Below are positions 22,436 through 34,229 of a stretch of 64,000 nt of DNA, piece after piece. The notes beneath the pieces are model-generated. The model did not search any database. It saw nothing but the letters and a program-made list of their open reading frames with translations, and was not told where the DNA came from. A program made the position numbers and the translations under genes. Numbering within the stretch: position 1 is the first letter of the stretch; every line of letters begins with the position of its first letter. Origin of the DNA: Plantago ovata (lineage: Eukaryota; Streptophyta; Magnoliopsida; Lamiales; Plantaginaceae); the NCBI GenBank assembly GCA_028274465.1, contig CM051455.1:38501290-38565289 (forward strand), in the 5' to 3' direction.

Positions 22436-25400
22436 ATGCACACTCTAATGGAAAACTCAAAAATCCCTATACAACTTCTCTTAGTTATACTACTCTCTCT
22501 AACACAAGCATACACTACCATGGCCGCAATGCGCTGTGGCATGTGCGGCAACACTAGCGTTCCTTATCCGTTGAGCACGGCACCAAACTGTGGCGATCCA
22601 CTTTACAGAATTAGGTGCAATGCGAGCTCAAGCACATTGTATTTTGACTCCAGAGACGGTAAGCCTTACACAATTGCGTCTGTGAATCCGCACACACAAA
22701 GGCTGGTTATTCGAGCAGCTCCCCTGGTGCGCGATACGTGTTTCTCTGAAGATTTCAACACAGAAGGGTTTAGGATGGATGAGGCGCTTCCATTTAACAT
22801 CACTAGCAGTAATACTGTGTTTCTCATGAATTGCACTGACAATTTGTTGCACTTGCAGGTTTGTTGTTTAATGCGTGTCCTGTGGACCTGTGGTGTCTTG
22901 CTTTGGTCATTATTTATTTTTATAATTAATCAGTAACTTGGAGGGAGTTACTATGAATTAATAAAACTTGGACCTAAAGGGAGGGAGTAATAAAAATGAG
23001 AATCACAAGAAGAAAAAAGAGAAAGGAAGAGTTAATTTCATTTTTAGGGTGTAGTTAACAGTATCCATGTCATGTTATGTTATGTAAAACTTCATTAGAC
23101 CCGAAATCTCATAAGATAACTAGTGGTATAAAAATTACATTCTGGTCCATTTTTTTATTGACCAACCAAATTCAGTTCTTGAAACCAAACATGTCTTAAA
23201 TTTTGGTTAAATAAAACAATAAAATAAATATAAAATAATAAAAAATTTCTAACAAATCACAATTTCTGTTTTATATCCTTTTTTTCTTCTTCTTCTTATC
23301 CTTGTTTCCTTCTTCGTATTTAAAGTTCATCTGATATCGGAGCGACAAGCTATGATCGGAACTGTGCAAGCTTCTCCAGATCGGAGTTGTGCAAGCTCCA
23401 CATCAGAGCTTACATTGCTTCGATCTTGAGCTTTGTAAGCTCCGGACTCCGGTTGGAGCTTGCACACAGATTCGAAAATAGAATTTTGGACAAAAGTGTA
23501 ATTGTTGATCTAGTCGCTCAGGTTGATTTTGTTATTAGAGTCATCGGTGGGCCTTAAAAAGAAATGGCCCCATGCTAAAAAAAAAAAAAAAAACGAAATG
23601 GCCCCTATATTAAATATTGTTAACTTTCGGACCTAGTTGTAATCGTTCATATTTCGGGGGGCCCAACTGTGATATAAGTAGTAATACTTGTATATCCATG
23701 GACCATGGAAGATCACTCAGCATTCACCGCATATTGCAGTTTGTAAGAAGAAACCTTTTATTTTGGGTTCTTGTCTATAATATGCACAGTACGTAGAGAG
23801 TGAAAAGACTGTTCTAGTTTGGACTTTATATGAATATGGATGTTCTCAACAGGTGCCTATCAACTGTTCGAGCAATGGTCTCTGCCACACTTACATCAAC
23901 AACACACCTTCAGCAGCAGCCTGTGGAAATGGGCTCTTGTGCTGCAACTTCCGGACCGGTGGTTCACAGAACGCCTATGTTATTCGAATTCATGTCGACG
24001 GATGTATGGCTTACCAGAGTTACGTTAATCTTGATCCTGGGATGCCATTTTCCAAGTGGCCTGCCCCTGGATTGGAGATAGCATATGTTGCTCCCAGGGA
24101 ACCACCCTGTAACAACACGTTGGATTGCCGAGAACTTCCGCTTTCCAGGTGCTTGCATGATCCATCCACACCAGGCCAAAGGCGATGCTTCTGCAAGAAA
24201 GGGCGCTATTTTGATCCTGGAACCGCATTTTGTGAAAGTTAGTCATTCAACTATCCTTTGGCCTTAAACCAGTTGCATGATAATTTTTATAAGTATTAGT
24301 CAGTACCTATATGCCTATATCTAGTCTGTTTATGTTTTGAAAATCGAATGTAGTTGAAATGGAGTGCAGGGCAGGGTGTTACGTTGGCTGATTATGCATA
24401 CATAGCGGTATAGATGATCTGTTGAATGGTAAATATTACTAATATTCTAATACTAGCTAGTCTCTGTAGTTGAGAATTTTAGTAGCTCAGGATAGATCAA
24501 ATCAAGTTCTGCTGTTACTATTATGTCCGATTACCCTATAAGGGTCAATGGGTCATTGTCGACTGTATTGTATTTAGTTCCTTGAGGTACGTTGGGAGAG
24601 TTGGGAAGTAACGGTGTGTGTGGGTTTTAGATCTCACTGTCTTAGTCGGGCCGAGTGTCTGGCTTAACAGGGCAACAGAGTTTAGAGTAGATAGATCGTA
24701 AGCGTTACCTACTTGGTGATATGGTGATTTTTTTCATTTATAAATAACTAATCATACCTTCTTCCAAGTATTACAGGATTGAGCGGGAGCATAGTAAAGA
24801 ATGAAGTAAGGCAGATGTCATAATAGTCTTGTGCTTAGCGTTATTGGGCCTAAGGGAGCTATATCTATAACAAGTTTGATTTCTATACTTAGCATCGGCC
24901 TGTTTTACATAGATCATACTGAAGAACATATAATTACATTTTCGTAGTAATATACAACGAATAACGTTGCCTGCAGAAATCAGCCAAAGGCTTGTTGACA
25001 TGCTTGTCACTTTGAATCATCATTCTGTAGTATCCGTGGATAAAATGGGAAAAACTTGACAGTTCATCTAGATTATGTTTGTCACTGATAGTGTATTTTT
25101 TATTGCAGAGTGTCACCATGGAACAGGCTGCAAGTTTCACAAGGACAAGAGACCGGCTATAGGATGTAAGTATTAAATAGGTGTACATATGCAGTCTTCT
25201 GTCCGATTAGTTTCAACATGCCAACGCACTTCTTTGCCTGCTATTTCACATTCTGTGGTCAAATATTTAATACTCCTATAATTATTATCTTCTGAAACAT
25301 CACATCTCTTCCAGCTTCCGTAGGTGTTGTTGTTCTCTTAGCATTTACCGGATTCTTAGTGTACAGACAGCGCGTATATGTGAAGAAACAAGCAATAAAG

Positions 25401-26381
25401 TCCTTAATCAGAGAACGTGAGGACATCCTAAATGCCAACAGCAGTGGAAAATCATCCAAGACCTTTTCTGGAAAAGAGATCAAGAAAGCAACCGATGACT
25501 TTGCCCCAGACAATCTCCTAGGTACGGGTGGCTTTGGCGAGGTCTTCAAAGGAACTTTGGAAGATGGTACTGATATAGCCGTCAAGCGGGCCAAGCCCGG
25601 GAACGCAAAAGCTACTGGTCAAGTCTTAAACGAAGTTCGGATTCTTTGCCAAGTAAATCACCGGAGTCTGGTTAGATTGATCGGTTGCTGCGTTGAGCTT
25701 GAGCAGCCACTGTTGATATATGAGTACATTCCAAATGGAACACTTTATGACTATTTGCATAGATATGAAGTGAAGCAGCGAAACCCACTCAGTTGGCTAC
25801 GTCGCTTGCGCATTGCTTACCAAACAGCTGACGGCCTCGCTTATCTACACACGTCAGCCGTGCCGCCTATCTATCACCGTGACGTGAAAACCAGTAACAT
25901 ACTATTGGATGAAAATCTTGATGCAAAGGTAGCTGATTTTGGCCTCTCCAGGCTCATTGAGTTGAGTGAGAGAGATAATACACACATCCAGACAACTGCT
26001 CAAGGAACTCTTGGGTATCTGGATCCGGAATATTACCTCAATCTCCAGTTGACTGACAGGAGCGATGTTTATAGTTTCGGTGTTGTTTTACTTGAGCTCT
26101 TGACTTCTGAAAGGGCGATTGATTTTAATAGGGACGAGGAGAATGTGAACCTGGTGGTTTACATGAAGAAGATATTTGATGAAGAAAAGCTGATGGCAGT
26201 GATCGATCCGACAATCAAAACTAGAGCTACTAAAGTGGAACTGGAGACCATGAAAGCCATCGGGAATCTTGCTGCAGCGTGTTTGGATGAGCGAAGGCAG
26301 AATCGGCCTTCAATGAAAGAAGTTGCCGATGAGCTCGAATGCGTTATTACTATTATTACAGGTGATGCTGCAAAAGGTTAG
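22436..26381 (+). CDS. Wall-associated receptor kinase-like protein, WAKL20-like
   Basis: Four exons, 22436-22858, 23853-24237, 25109-25165 and 25315-26381, join in frame into 643 residues. A signal peptide (LLLVILLSLTQAYTTMA) is followed by a cysteine-rich GUB_WAK pectin-binding region (CGMCGNTSVPYPLSTAPNCG) and a second Cys-rich stretch ending CFCKKGRYFD and CHHGTGCKF. The membrane segment is about 289-306 (VGVVVLLAFTGFLVY). The cytosolic kinase has GTGGFGEVFKG (about 358-368), AVKR, HRDVKTSN (about 476), ADFGLSRL and GYLDPEYY, so it is an RD kinase with all catalytic residues. WAKLs sense cell-wall pectin or oligogalacturonides; the ligand here is not known. Intron 1 (994 bp) contains an AGCTCC-family repeat. 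The second Met (22448) is an alternative start. Confidence 0.95.
23136..23540. repeat. AGCTCC-family repeat, copy 2, inside WAKL intron 1
   Basis: An AT-rich left part (ACCAAACATGTCTTAA, then an A-rich run and TTCTTCTTCTTCTTATCC) leads into a GC-richer core with GTGCAAGCTCC, GGAGCTTGCAC and GATCGGAG motifs. It ends near GTGTAATTGTTGATCTA. The complement of that ending, TAGATCAACAATTAC, appears at the left of the partial copy at 38785. This suggests terminal inverted repeats of a non-autonomous DNA element, but no target duplication was confirmed. Confidence 0.5.
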
Positions 26382-26792
26382 GAGGCAATACAGCAAGGTA
26401 TGCTTGGTGTACTTATGTGTATGTATGGCTATTGCAGTACTGACTTCAATACATTGAATACTATAACATCTTTTATTTGCTTCAGATTGTTGAACAGCTT
26501 GAATGACCAGATTTGTGTGTAAACATTGCAGTAACAGTGGTATCCATAACCGATCTATCAGCTAAGCTGACACTGTTATATATTACGTCTTTTAAGGAAC
26601 TGCAAGCACAAACAAATTGCTAGATACGTAGACAAATTTATATGTTATAGAGATCTACATTGAAGTATGAAGAACATATAATAGAGACAACGCAATCTTA
26701 GGTTGTCAATCTGGACAAAGGGAAGTACATTGTGATCTACAGATACAGATGATACTGAAAGACGTAAAAGGCGTAAAAACACAATTTCAATT

Positions 26793-27702
26793 TCAAAATA
26801 CAGAGGACAAATCCACCCCAAAAACCATATTGGACAGCACTCCAAATCCAAGCTGCCCTACAAGAGCAAACATCGACTTCCCAAGCCGTCTCTGTCCACC
26901 ATTGCTACTTGCACCAACTGCATTTTGTCCCGTAAAATTCTGCTGATACATGCACTGCGGATTAAACTGACCCGGCCCATTATAGTACCCGGGAATGTAG
27001 GCGAATCCGGGATAGTAATAAGGTACAAATTGCGGGGGTGGCTGATAAGGAATTCCATGATCATACCGTGGAATTCCACGCTGTTTTGTTTCTGCATTTT
27101 GTGGAACAGCAGGACATGGTACACTTGGGACCAATACACAGTCCAAATGAATGTCAAAGTTGCATACTTTGCAACAATAACACCAACTATTAGACAGACT
27201 TCGACAGACAGGAAAAAACGCCTGCAACTGCTGACCTCGGTGATTCAAGGCTCAGCGGATGAGCCTTGTGCAAGGCGTGACTCAACCGCTCAGTTAACTG
27301 TGTGCACAACGGATGCACGTCGAACTCACATGCCTTGCACCGATAGAACAGTCCCTCGACGGGCTCAGTGCAGACGTCACATATCCAGTCCACTTGTCGT
27401 GCTCCTGCATTTGGGACAACTAGTGTCAGGGGATGGTCTTTATGCATGAATGAAGTCAGGGTGACTGGGCAGGTGCCACAGTATTCATGCAAGTCGAAGT
27501 CGCAGGTGTTGCATCGGTATCGCTTGCCGGATCCGAGAGTTTTGCAACCATCACTTAAGTATTCTTGAGTTAGGTCAAGTGATTTGATGGGATGAGCTGG
27601 ATGGATGAAGTGACTTATGGTGCTCCTTGGCACAGGAGCCACGGCAAATGTTGGAGTGTTTGTCTAAGGAGAAGACAAAGCAAGGCTTTTTATGGGATTC
27701 AT
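26793..27702 (-). pseudogene. DC1 (C1-like zinc finger) protein, disabled
   Basis: DC1 modules are clear on the minus strand: HPAHPIKSLDL...YRCNTCDFDLHEYCGTCP, then HKDHPLTLVV...WICDVCTEPVEGLFYRCKACEFDVHPLC, then HKAHPLSL...WCYCCKVCNFDIHLDC, and a Tyr/Pro-rich tail (PYQPPPQFVPYYYPGFAY). The natural ATG appears to be 27700-27702 (MNPIKSLALSSP), but codon 13 is TAG (27664-27666). A single-base frameshift lies near 27245-27250, between HPLSL and the NHRGQQLQ segment. The third module has also lost a cysteine (FFPVC). DC1 proteins are zinc-binding and often stress or defence related. It sits tail to tail with the WAKL gene, about 410 bp away. A spliced 5' exon avoiding the TAG is possible but not seen. 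Confidence 0.8.
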
Positions 27703-27762
27703 TTGATCATTGAGATGTTATGTAAAATGTAGTTTATGTGCACTTGGAGAAGACTTGAATAG

Positions 27763-29660
27763 TTTTTTTTTTTTTTTTTTTTGGAAAAAGATCGGATATA
27801 TTACTATTACAATTACATAGTCTAAGTACAGTGAAATTATACAAACATACTTCGTGTCTCGTCAGACGTAGCTAGACGGACCGAAGATTGAGCCGAATCC
27901 CTAATTACAAAACTAGATAACCATTGAGGACACATGTCCCAAACTACCATACTTGATGTTGATTCTGGAGGTCTAAGCTGCACCATAGATTTTGCTACAT
28001 TTTGAGGATGTCCGCTTCCAGCTTTGGCCACAATATCAGCGACATTGTTACTTTCACAATACTGGAAAACTATGACACATTTTTGAAGCTGCCTGATGAG
28101 TCTTCTAATCTGAATCACTACCGTCCTGTGCTGCCACTCCGCTTGTTGATGCCTGGCAAGAAGATTAAACACAAGTAGTGAATCAGTCTGAACTTCTAAG
28201 GTAACAATATGCCGTTGCAGTGCTAACATTAAACCATTTTTAATAGCTAGCAGTTCAGAAAGATTATTGCTAGCAAACTCAAAATAAGCAGCTGCAGCAC
28301 ATATAAATTTAGCCAACTGACCTTGAATGATAACACCAAGACCTGCATGTCCTGGAGAGCCTAAAGAGGAACCATCACAGTTAAGAATAAAGGGCATATT
28401 ACTCTGAGGCTTCCAGGAACAAATTATTTGTTGCAGCTCTTTGACATCAGAAGAAACTATAGAAGCATTTTGTTTAATTCAAGGATGGAATTTAGCAACA
28501 AGAGTATTGGTTTTAAATTTTTAATAGCAGTATTAGAAAAGATGAAGGCATTTCTTACGTTCCATATGATCCACCAAGCAGTAACTAAAGCTATTTGATC
28601 ATTTGTATTCATTTGAAGATGGAAAAATAGATAATCAGAAACAACATTTTGAATATTATGTGACCAGACTTTATCTATAAAGAGCTGAAACACTGAACAA
28701 TGAGAGAGAAGATGGTTCTGAGTTTCAATTTCAGTCCCACACATAGAGCAATTTGGACTAGGTAAAATATTGAACTTATGTAATCTCTCTGCTACAGGTA
28801 GCCTGCCATGCAACACAGTCCATAAAAAGAGTTTCAACCTAGGATGCACATTCAAGGCCCACACTCTCTTCCATGGTAAAGCAGGTTTAACAGAATTTAG
28901 TTCCCATAAACTCAAGTAGGCTGACTTCAGTGTAAAAGTACCAGTAGAAGTATTAGGCCAGAGACAAACATCTTGCACATTATAATCATCTAAGGGCACA
29001 ACAATCATATATAAGACAATATCCATAGGAAGGTAGTTGAGCAGTAATTGCATGTTCCATTGATGATTATGAATAAAAAAAGGCAACTTTCATATTAGCA
29101 TCAATTTCATGATTCACACAGAAAATTGAAGAACCAGTTGTCATTCCAGAAGGGAACATTCTGACCATTTCCAATTTTCCACCTACACATACTTCTAAAT
29201 TTCTCTCTGTGATTCAACATTGTGTTCCAAAACCAGCTATTTGAAGTTTTTGTCATGCAATTCCATAAAGTATTATTCTTGATATATTTATGATGAACAA
29301 TAAGGGACCATATAGAATTATTATTATGCAGCAGTCTCTAAATTTGTTTCAAAATATAAGCCCTATTAAGAGTAGTAATATCCCTTATTCCTAAACCACC
29401 CCACTTCTTAGGACTAGCAACTACACTCCATTTTATCTTAGGTATAACATTGGTATCTCTAGTGGAATTCCATAGAAATCTTCTACTGATAGAATCAAGA
29501 GATAACACAGTAGTTTTAGGGAGTTTTGTGACTGACATGGCATGAGCTGGAATACTGCTAGTCATTGATTGTATAAGAACATTTCTCCCAGCCTGAGAGA
29601 GATACCTGTTGTACTAATTATTGATTATAGAGTGAACCTTATCTATTATATCATCAAAGC
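27763..29660 (-). mobile_element. 5'-truncated L1-type LINE with 11-bp target duplication
   Basis: From high to low coordinates, the minus strand gives the RT C-terminus (SISRRFLWNSTRDTNVIPKIKW, then SPKKWGGLGIRDI), the zf-RVT region (WALNVHPRLKLFLWTVLHGRLPVAERL, then CSMCGTEIETQNHLLSHC), WWIIWNVRNAFIF, and an RNase H domain (ILNCDGSSLGSPGHAGLG, LSELLAIKNGL, QTDSLLVFNLL). The frames are broken between segments. It ends in a poly(A) tail (T-run at 27763-27781). CTTGAATAGTT occurs at 27754-27764 and again at 29661-29671, the likely target duplication. The 5' two thirds (ORF1, EN, most of RT) never integrated. The RNase H differs from that of the LINE at 10669, so this is another subfamily. Confidence 0.88.
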
Positions 29661-29671
29661 CTTGAATAGTT

Positions 29672-30750
29672 AATGACCAAGACTTAATTGGTTTATTACA
29701 TTAGGCAATGTATGTAGACGTGGGAATGACTGGAAATCTGGAATCATATCGTGGTACGTATCCGTTGGGAAAATTCTTATATGAACAGGTTTACGAGATT
29801 ATGGTAGATCGTGTGATATAAAGATATAGAAGTACATTACTTATTATTATTATGTACTTCATACTTTAAAATCAAATGTAAAGTATGGGTGGTAATTTAT
29901 TAACCACAAACAATTTTACCACAAAATTTACAAAATTGGTAATTCAACTTATAGATGAATGGGATTCAAGTTTGACCATATCACATGTAATTCACTTGTA
30001 ATTATACTTGATTGTCTGTTATGGGTTTTGATTGCGACAATTTTGGCCTGGCTAGGCAATGATAAATAATGACATTAGAGTTAATTGTAAATTTGTGTTC
30101 CATATTACATTTATATTATTTACTTTTTTTAGTTCGATTTAATATTATATTGTTCTCAAATCATATTAGAAAAGAAATTAGCAAAGTTATATTATGAAAA
30201 TAAATGTAATGCTTGGTTAAATTTAGTCCGAATTAACTGATAGTGAAATAGGTAAAATGACTTCTACAAAAAAAAAAAGGTAAAATGATGGGGTTAGTTG
30301 GAAACAATTTTAGAATGAAATTAACCAATTTAATATTAAAATTAGTATAATTAATAATTTATAAATAAGTTTTTCCCTAAATTATACTTCAACTAGAGAC
30401 TTTAGACGAGCTTGGACATAGCCTAGCTCGCCTAAAATTAGACGAAGTAGAATAGTATTAGTATCGTTTTGTTTTCTCCTCAAAAGGATTAATGAACTTA
30501 TTTGCAAGTTGTTAATGATAGTTGAGAATCATAAGATTAAGAGTACCTGCCGCAAACAACTTTTTGTGCCTAAAATTCAGTCAAACTCCTTAGATCACCA
30601 ACCTTTCCTAAACACTTGAAACGGTCATGGTTGTTGCAACTTCCACTTTCCTACATTATTACATGATAATATGATATACTCGTACTAAACATTTTGTTCA
30701 TACCACAATATGCATAGCCATCCAAACACTTCCTCACACTGCTAGAAACA
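29672..30750. other. ABCG23 upstream region, no gene seen
   Basis: AT-rich intergenic DNA that should include the ABCG23 promoter. Only short A/T runs and an (ATT)n stretch near 29845 were noticed. No confident regulatory site. Confidence 0.35.
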
Positions 30751-32697
30751 ATGGCTACATGCTTTCAGCCACCAAGAGCCAGTCTCGAAGACGATTCGGC
30801 AGTGCTCTTTTCGACATCCTGTTCGCCCGAAGAGTCTGGCAGTCAGTCTTCCTCCTGCAATCACTCTCCTTCACAACTCCACCAAGGCCAACCTTCATAC
30901 AAACTATCTGTCAGCAATCTATCCTACACCGTAAAGCCAAATGCATCAATTTTGAGCCTCATTTTTTGCAGTGCCAAGAAAGACAAGCCTATCAATATTC
31001 TTAAATCAGTCACATTTCAAGCTAGAAGCTCTGAGATTCTCGCTGTGGTAGGCCCGAGCGGTACTGGCAAGTCTACGCTGTTGCGCATTGTGTCAGGCAG
31101 AGTACGTGAACAGGACTTCGTTCCTAACAGCATTAAACTTAATGATCACGTTGTGACAAACCAAGCTCAGTTGCGAAAGATATGTGGATTTGTTGCACAG
31201 GAGGATACTCTGTTCCCTCTTCTCACGGTAAAAGAAACACTGATGTTTAGCGCGAAGTTTAGGCTAAAGGGAATCAGTCCACGGGAGAGGGATGATAGAG
31301 TCGATGGACTAATGCAGGAACTTGGCCTTGTCCATGTGGCAGATAGCTATGTTGGTGATGAGGAAAACCGAGGAATTTCAGGTGGAGAACGGAAACGAGT
31401 GTCCATTGGAGTTGACATGATCCATGATCCTCCAATTCTACTCCTTGATGAGCCGACTTCAGGTCTCGATAGCAGCTCAGCGCTTCAAGTGATAGAGTTG
31501 CTCACGTTCATGGCCAGAGAAAAGCAAAGAACCATAATCTTATCCATTCACCAGCCAAGCTACCGAATCCTTCAATGCATTCCAAATTTCTTGATCCTTT
31601 CGCACGGCTCAGCTGTCCATAATGGCTCACTCGACTCACTCGAGGACGCCATTACTCAACTCGGGTTCAAAATCCCACCACAGATAAATCCCCTGGAGTT
31701 CTCCATGGAAATTATCTCAACTCTGGAGGATACATATGCCAAGCATCAATTTAATACATGTACAGCCTCCATGTACACACCTCAGGTCGATTATCACAGG
31801 GAAATGCCTTCACCTGGCGATCCATTTATATCCAGGCTATTCGAAATATCAGTCCTCTGCCTCAGATTCTGGAAGATCATATACCGAACAAAACAACTTT
31901 TCTTGGCACGAACTATGCAGGCGCTCGTTGGAGGGTTTGGTTTAGCCAGCGTATACGTGAAACTCAGGAAAGACGAAGGTGGGGTAGCCGAACGATTAGG
32001 CCTGTTCGCATTTAGTCTCAGCTTTCTTCTCTCATCCACTGTCGAAGCTCTCCCGATTTATCTCCAAGAACGACACGTCCTGATGAAGGAAGCATCTAGA
32101 GGTGCATATAGAATCTCATCCTACTTAATTGCCAACACCATTATCTTCTTCCCCTTTTTATTCATCGTGGCAATACTGTTTTCCGTTCCACTTTACTGGA
32201 TCGTGGGACTGAATCCTTCTCTTCCAGCATTCGCATTTTTTGCGTTCATTGTTTGGCTTATAGTGCTTATGGCAAGCTCCTTGGTTCTGTTCTTGAGCGT
32301 GATATCTCCAGATTTCATATCAGGGAATTCATTGATCTGTTCAGTTCTTGGAGGGTTCTTTCTGTTCTCAGGCTATTTCATTCCGAAACAATTCATACCG
32401 AAATACTGGCTTTTCATGTACTATGTGTCTGTTTATAGGTACCCTTTAGACAGCCTTGTTATAAATGAGTATTGGAGTCAAAGAAGTGAATGTTTTTCAT
32501 CAGCAACGATGGGCAATCATTCTTCTTCTTCTTCTTCTTCACATTGTCTGCTTACAGGAATGGATGTGCTGACGAATAGAGGATTGGACAAAGACACAAG
32601 GTGGATGAATGTGGGGATAATGTTGGCGTTCTTTTTGTTTTATCGACTGCTTTCTTGGATAATTCTTGCTAGAAAGATGTCCAAAACCACTGCATAA
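30751..32697 (+). CDS. ABCG23: Half-size ABC transporter, ABCG/WBC subfamily, ABCG23-like
   Basis: A single uninterrupted 648-residue exon. The N-terminal nucleotide-binding domain has Walker A GPSGTGKST (101-109), Q-loop AQEDTLFPLLTV, signature ISGGE (209-213), Walker B ILLLDEP (229-235) and an H-loop in LSIHQPSYR. The C-terminal ABC2 membrane domain begins near LRFWKIIYRTKQLFLARTMQ and holds six hydrophobic segments, including GLFAFSLSFLLSSTVEALP and FFLFSGYFIP. The opening (MATCFQPP...DDSAVLFSTSCSPEES) and the end (GLDKDTRWMNVGIMLAFF) agree with the Arabidopsis ABCG23 type, from my knowledge of that family. Half transporters dimerise at the plasma membrane. The substrate is not established. 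A Ser-rich run (NHSSSSSSSHC) lies in the last loop. Intronless, as is usual for this subgroup. No lesions. Confidence 0.95.
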   Translation: MATCFQPPRASLEDDSAVLFSTSCSPEESGSQSSSCNHSPSQLHQGQPSYKLSVSNLSYTVKPNASILSLIFCSAKKDKPINILKSVTFQARSSEILAVVGPSGTGKSTLLRIVSGRVREQDFVPNSIKLNDHVVTNQAQLRKICGFVAQEDTLFPLLTVKETLMFSAKFRLKGISPRERDDRVDGLMQELGLVHVADSYVGDEENRGISGGERKRVSIGVDMIHDPPILLLDEPTSGLDSSSALQVIELLTFMAREKQRTIILSIHQPSYRILQCIPNFLILSHGSAVHNGSLDSLEDAITQLGFKIPPQINPLEFSMEIISTLEDTYAKHQFNTCTASMYTPQVDYHREMPSPGDPFISRLFEISVLCLRFWKIIYRTKQLFLARTMQALVGGFGLASVYVKLRKDEGGVAERLGLFAFSLSFLLSSTVEALPIYLQERHVLMKEASRGAYRISSYLIANTIIFFPFLFIVAILFSVPLYWIVGLNPSLPAFAFFAFIVWLIVLMASSLVLFLSVISPDFISGNSLICSVLGGFFLFSGYFIPKQFIPKYWLFMYYVSVYRYPLDSLVINEYWSQRSECFSSATMGNHSSSSSSSHCLLTGMDVLTNRGLDKDTRWMNVGIMLAFFLFYRLLSWIILARKMSKTTA

Positions 32698-33959
32698 CAT
32701 AATATCTACTGGTAAATAAGTGTTTGCCTGATGTCGGCCAGAACGACATGTAAGATTACTAGATGATCAGTAATTGAAGAAAAGAAAGTGACCTTGTAGA
32801 CTATATATTTATTGGAGTAATACAAGTATCAAACCTCAATTGAGGTGATTATTTACCAAACCATCATTTACCCCTTCTAAAATTCATGGTCTGCAAGTAC
32901 TAAAATTCCCTTCTAATAGCTTCAAATTACAACACATGACTAAGCTATTGGCAACGTTTTTTTTAATAGTGCTCAAATGCCAACAATGTTTCTGTGAACT
33001 TTTTTGTCCACATAATCAATAGAAAGTTGCAATTTACAATTGCCACTTGAAAATATCATTATAATTTGTTGTTATCAAAATTGGAAATTCAAAAACATAC
33101 TTTAATCTTGTCAAATAAAACCATGGCCGGCAATTAACAATTGGTGCGTGTGCCAATAAAATTGTGTCCGGCATTAAAAATATGGTGTCCAAACCATCAA
33201 AACCGTGTTCGGATTGAAAAATGGTGTCCGCACAAATAAACCGTGTTCGACATTGAAAAATATTCAATGTAAATGTAAACGGTTACAATTTACCATTGAT
33301 TTTTTTCCGATCAACAACTTTCAACTTTAACTCCCAATTAATTTTAAACTATAATTGAAAAATATTTAATGAAATTATATTATGAAAACATATAAAACCT
33401 GAAGTTTCATAATATAATTTTATTATATACTGTATCATTATAGTTTAATAGTAATTACGAGTCAAAGTTGAAAATTATTGGCCCAAAAAAAATCAAAGTC
33501 GATAACTTATACCGGGAAAGAGGGAGAGTATATAGTAATAGTATACTCGAATGAAAAAGAAACAATAATGCATGTAATTGATAATAATTATTATCAAAAT
33601 TTTGGTGGTTTTAGTTAGACAGATGATTGCGGAAACTGTTTACCAACTTTCCCAAATCATGATCCAGCCTTATCCAGGCTTAGTAATGTTTGAATTTTAA
33701 TCAAATTGTATATCCATGAATATGCAAGGTTAATCAAGAGAGGCTTCACACGTTGAAAAATTGAGTTTTCTTGAACGTGAATAATTACTAAAATAGTAGA
33801 AGGCACTTGAACATTTGTTACTAAATTTACTTTGTGAAAGAGTAATTAATGGTTACACCGGAATACTAAAAATTAAAAGTAGCTAAAATTAAGAACTAAG
33901 AAGCAAAATATTAAAAATAATATTTTGTTATGGCGTTATTTGAATGAGCATTCCTGGTA
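32698..33959. other. Intergenic, no gene seen
   Basis: Contains a low-complexity stretch near 33115-33260 in which AAATGGTGTCC/AACCGTGTTCG-like phrases recur four or five times at about 30-bp spacing (for example 33171, 33205, 33222, 33241). The rest is AT-rich spacer. Confidence 0.3.
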
Positions 33960-34095
33960 AAGAGTCGATAGTTGAAAATGTGTAAAAATAATAGGTGGAT
34001 AGAGTTGTCACAGAGGGGTTTCGAACTCATGACCTCTTAGTTGAGATCTGAAGGATTTTTCACTGTGTTGCAACATGAATCAATAGATTTTGGAG
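33960..34095 (-). mobile_element. Possible SINE fragment
   Basis: On the minus strand a good pol III B box (GAGTTCGAAACCC, from 34013-34032) follows GGTCAT. A weak A-box-like TGCAACACAGTGA lies about 45 bp upstream. No poly(A) tail or target duplication was found. It may be a truncated SINE. Confidence 0.35.
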
Positions 34096-34229
34096 CTAGA
34101 AGTTAGATTTTCAAAAGTTGCACTCTAACTATAAATAATAACCCCATCTTTTAGATTTAGAAATATACATCTGGACGAAATCACAAGTGAAATCCAAATG
34201 TTTCCTTCTTCTTCTCTTACACTCTATTT

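Noticed and set aside
22628..22852. Antisense open frame within WAKL exon 1
   Set aside because: Shadow of the real exon, without its own features. Similar shadows occur opposite ABCG23, GH17 and the lectin kinase.
33115..33265. Recurring GTGTCC/GTGTTCG phrases as a CRISPR-like or regulatory array
   Set aside because: Units are imperfect, spacing varies, the host is a eukaryote, and low-complexity duplication is enough to explain it.
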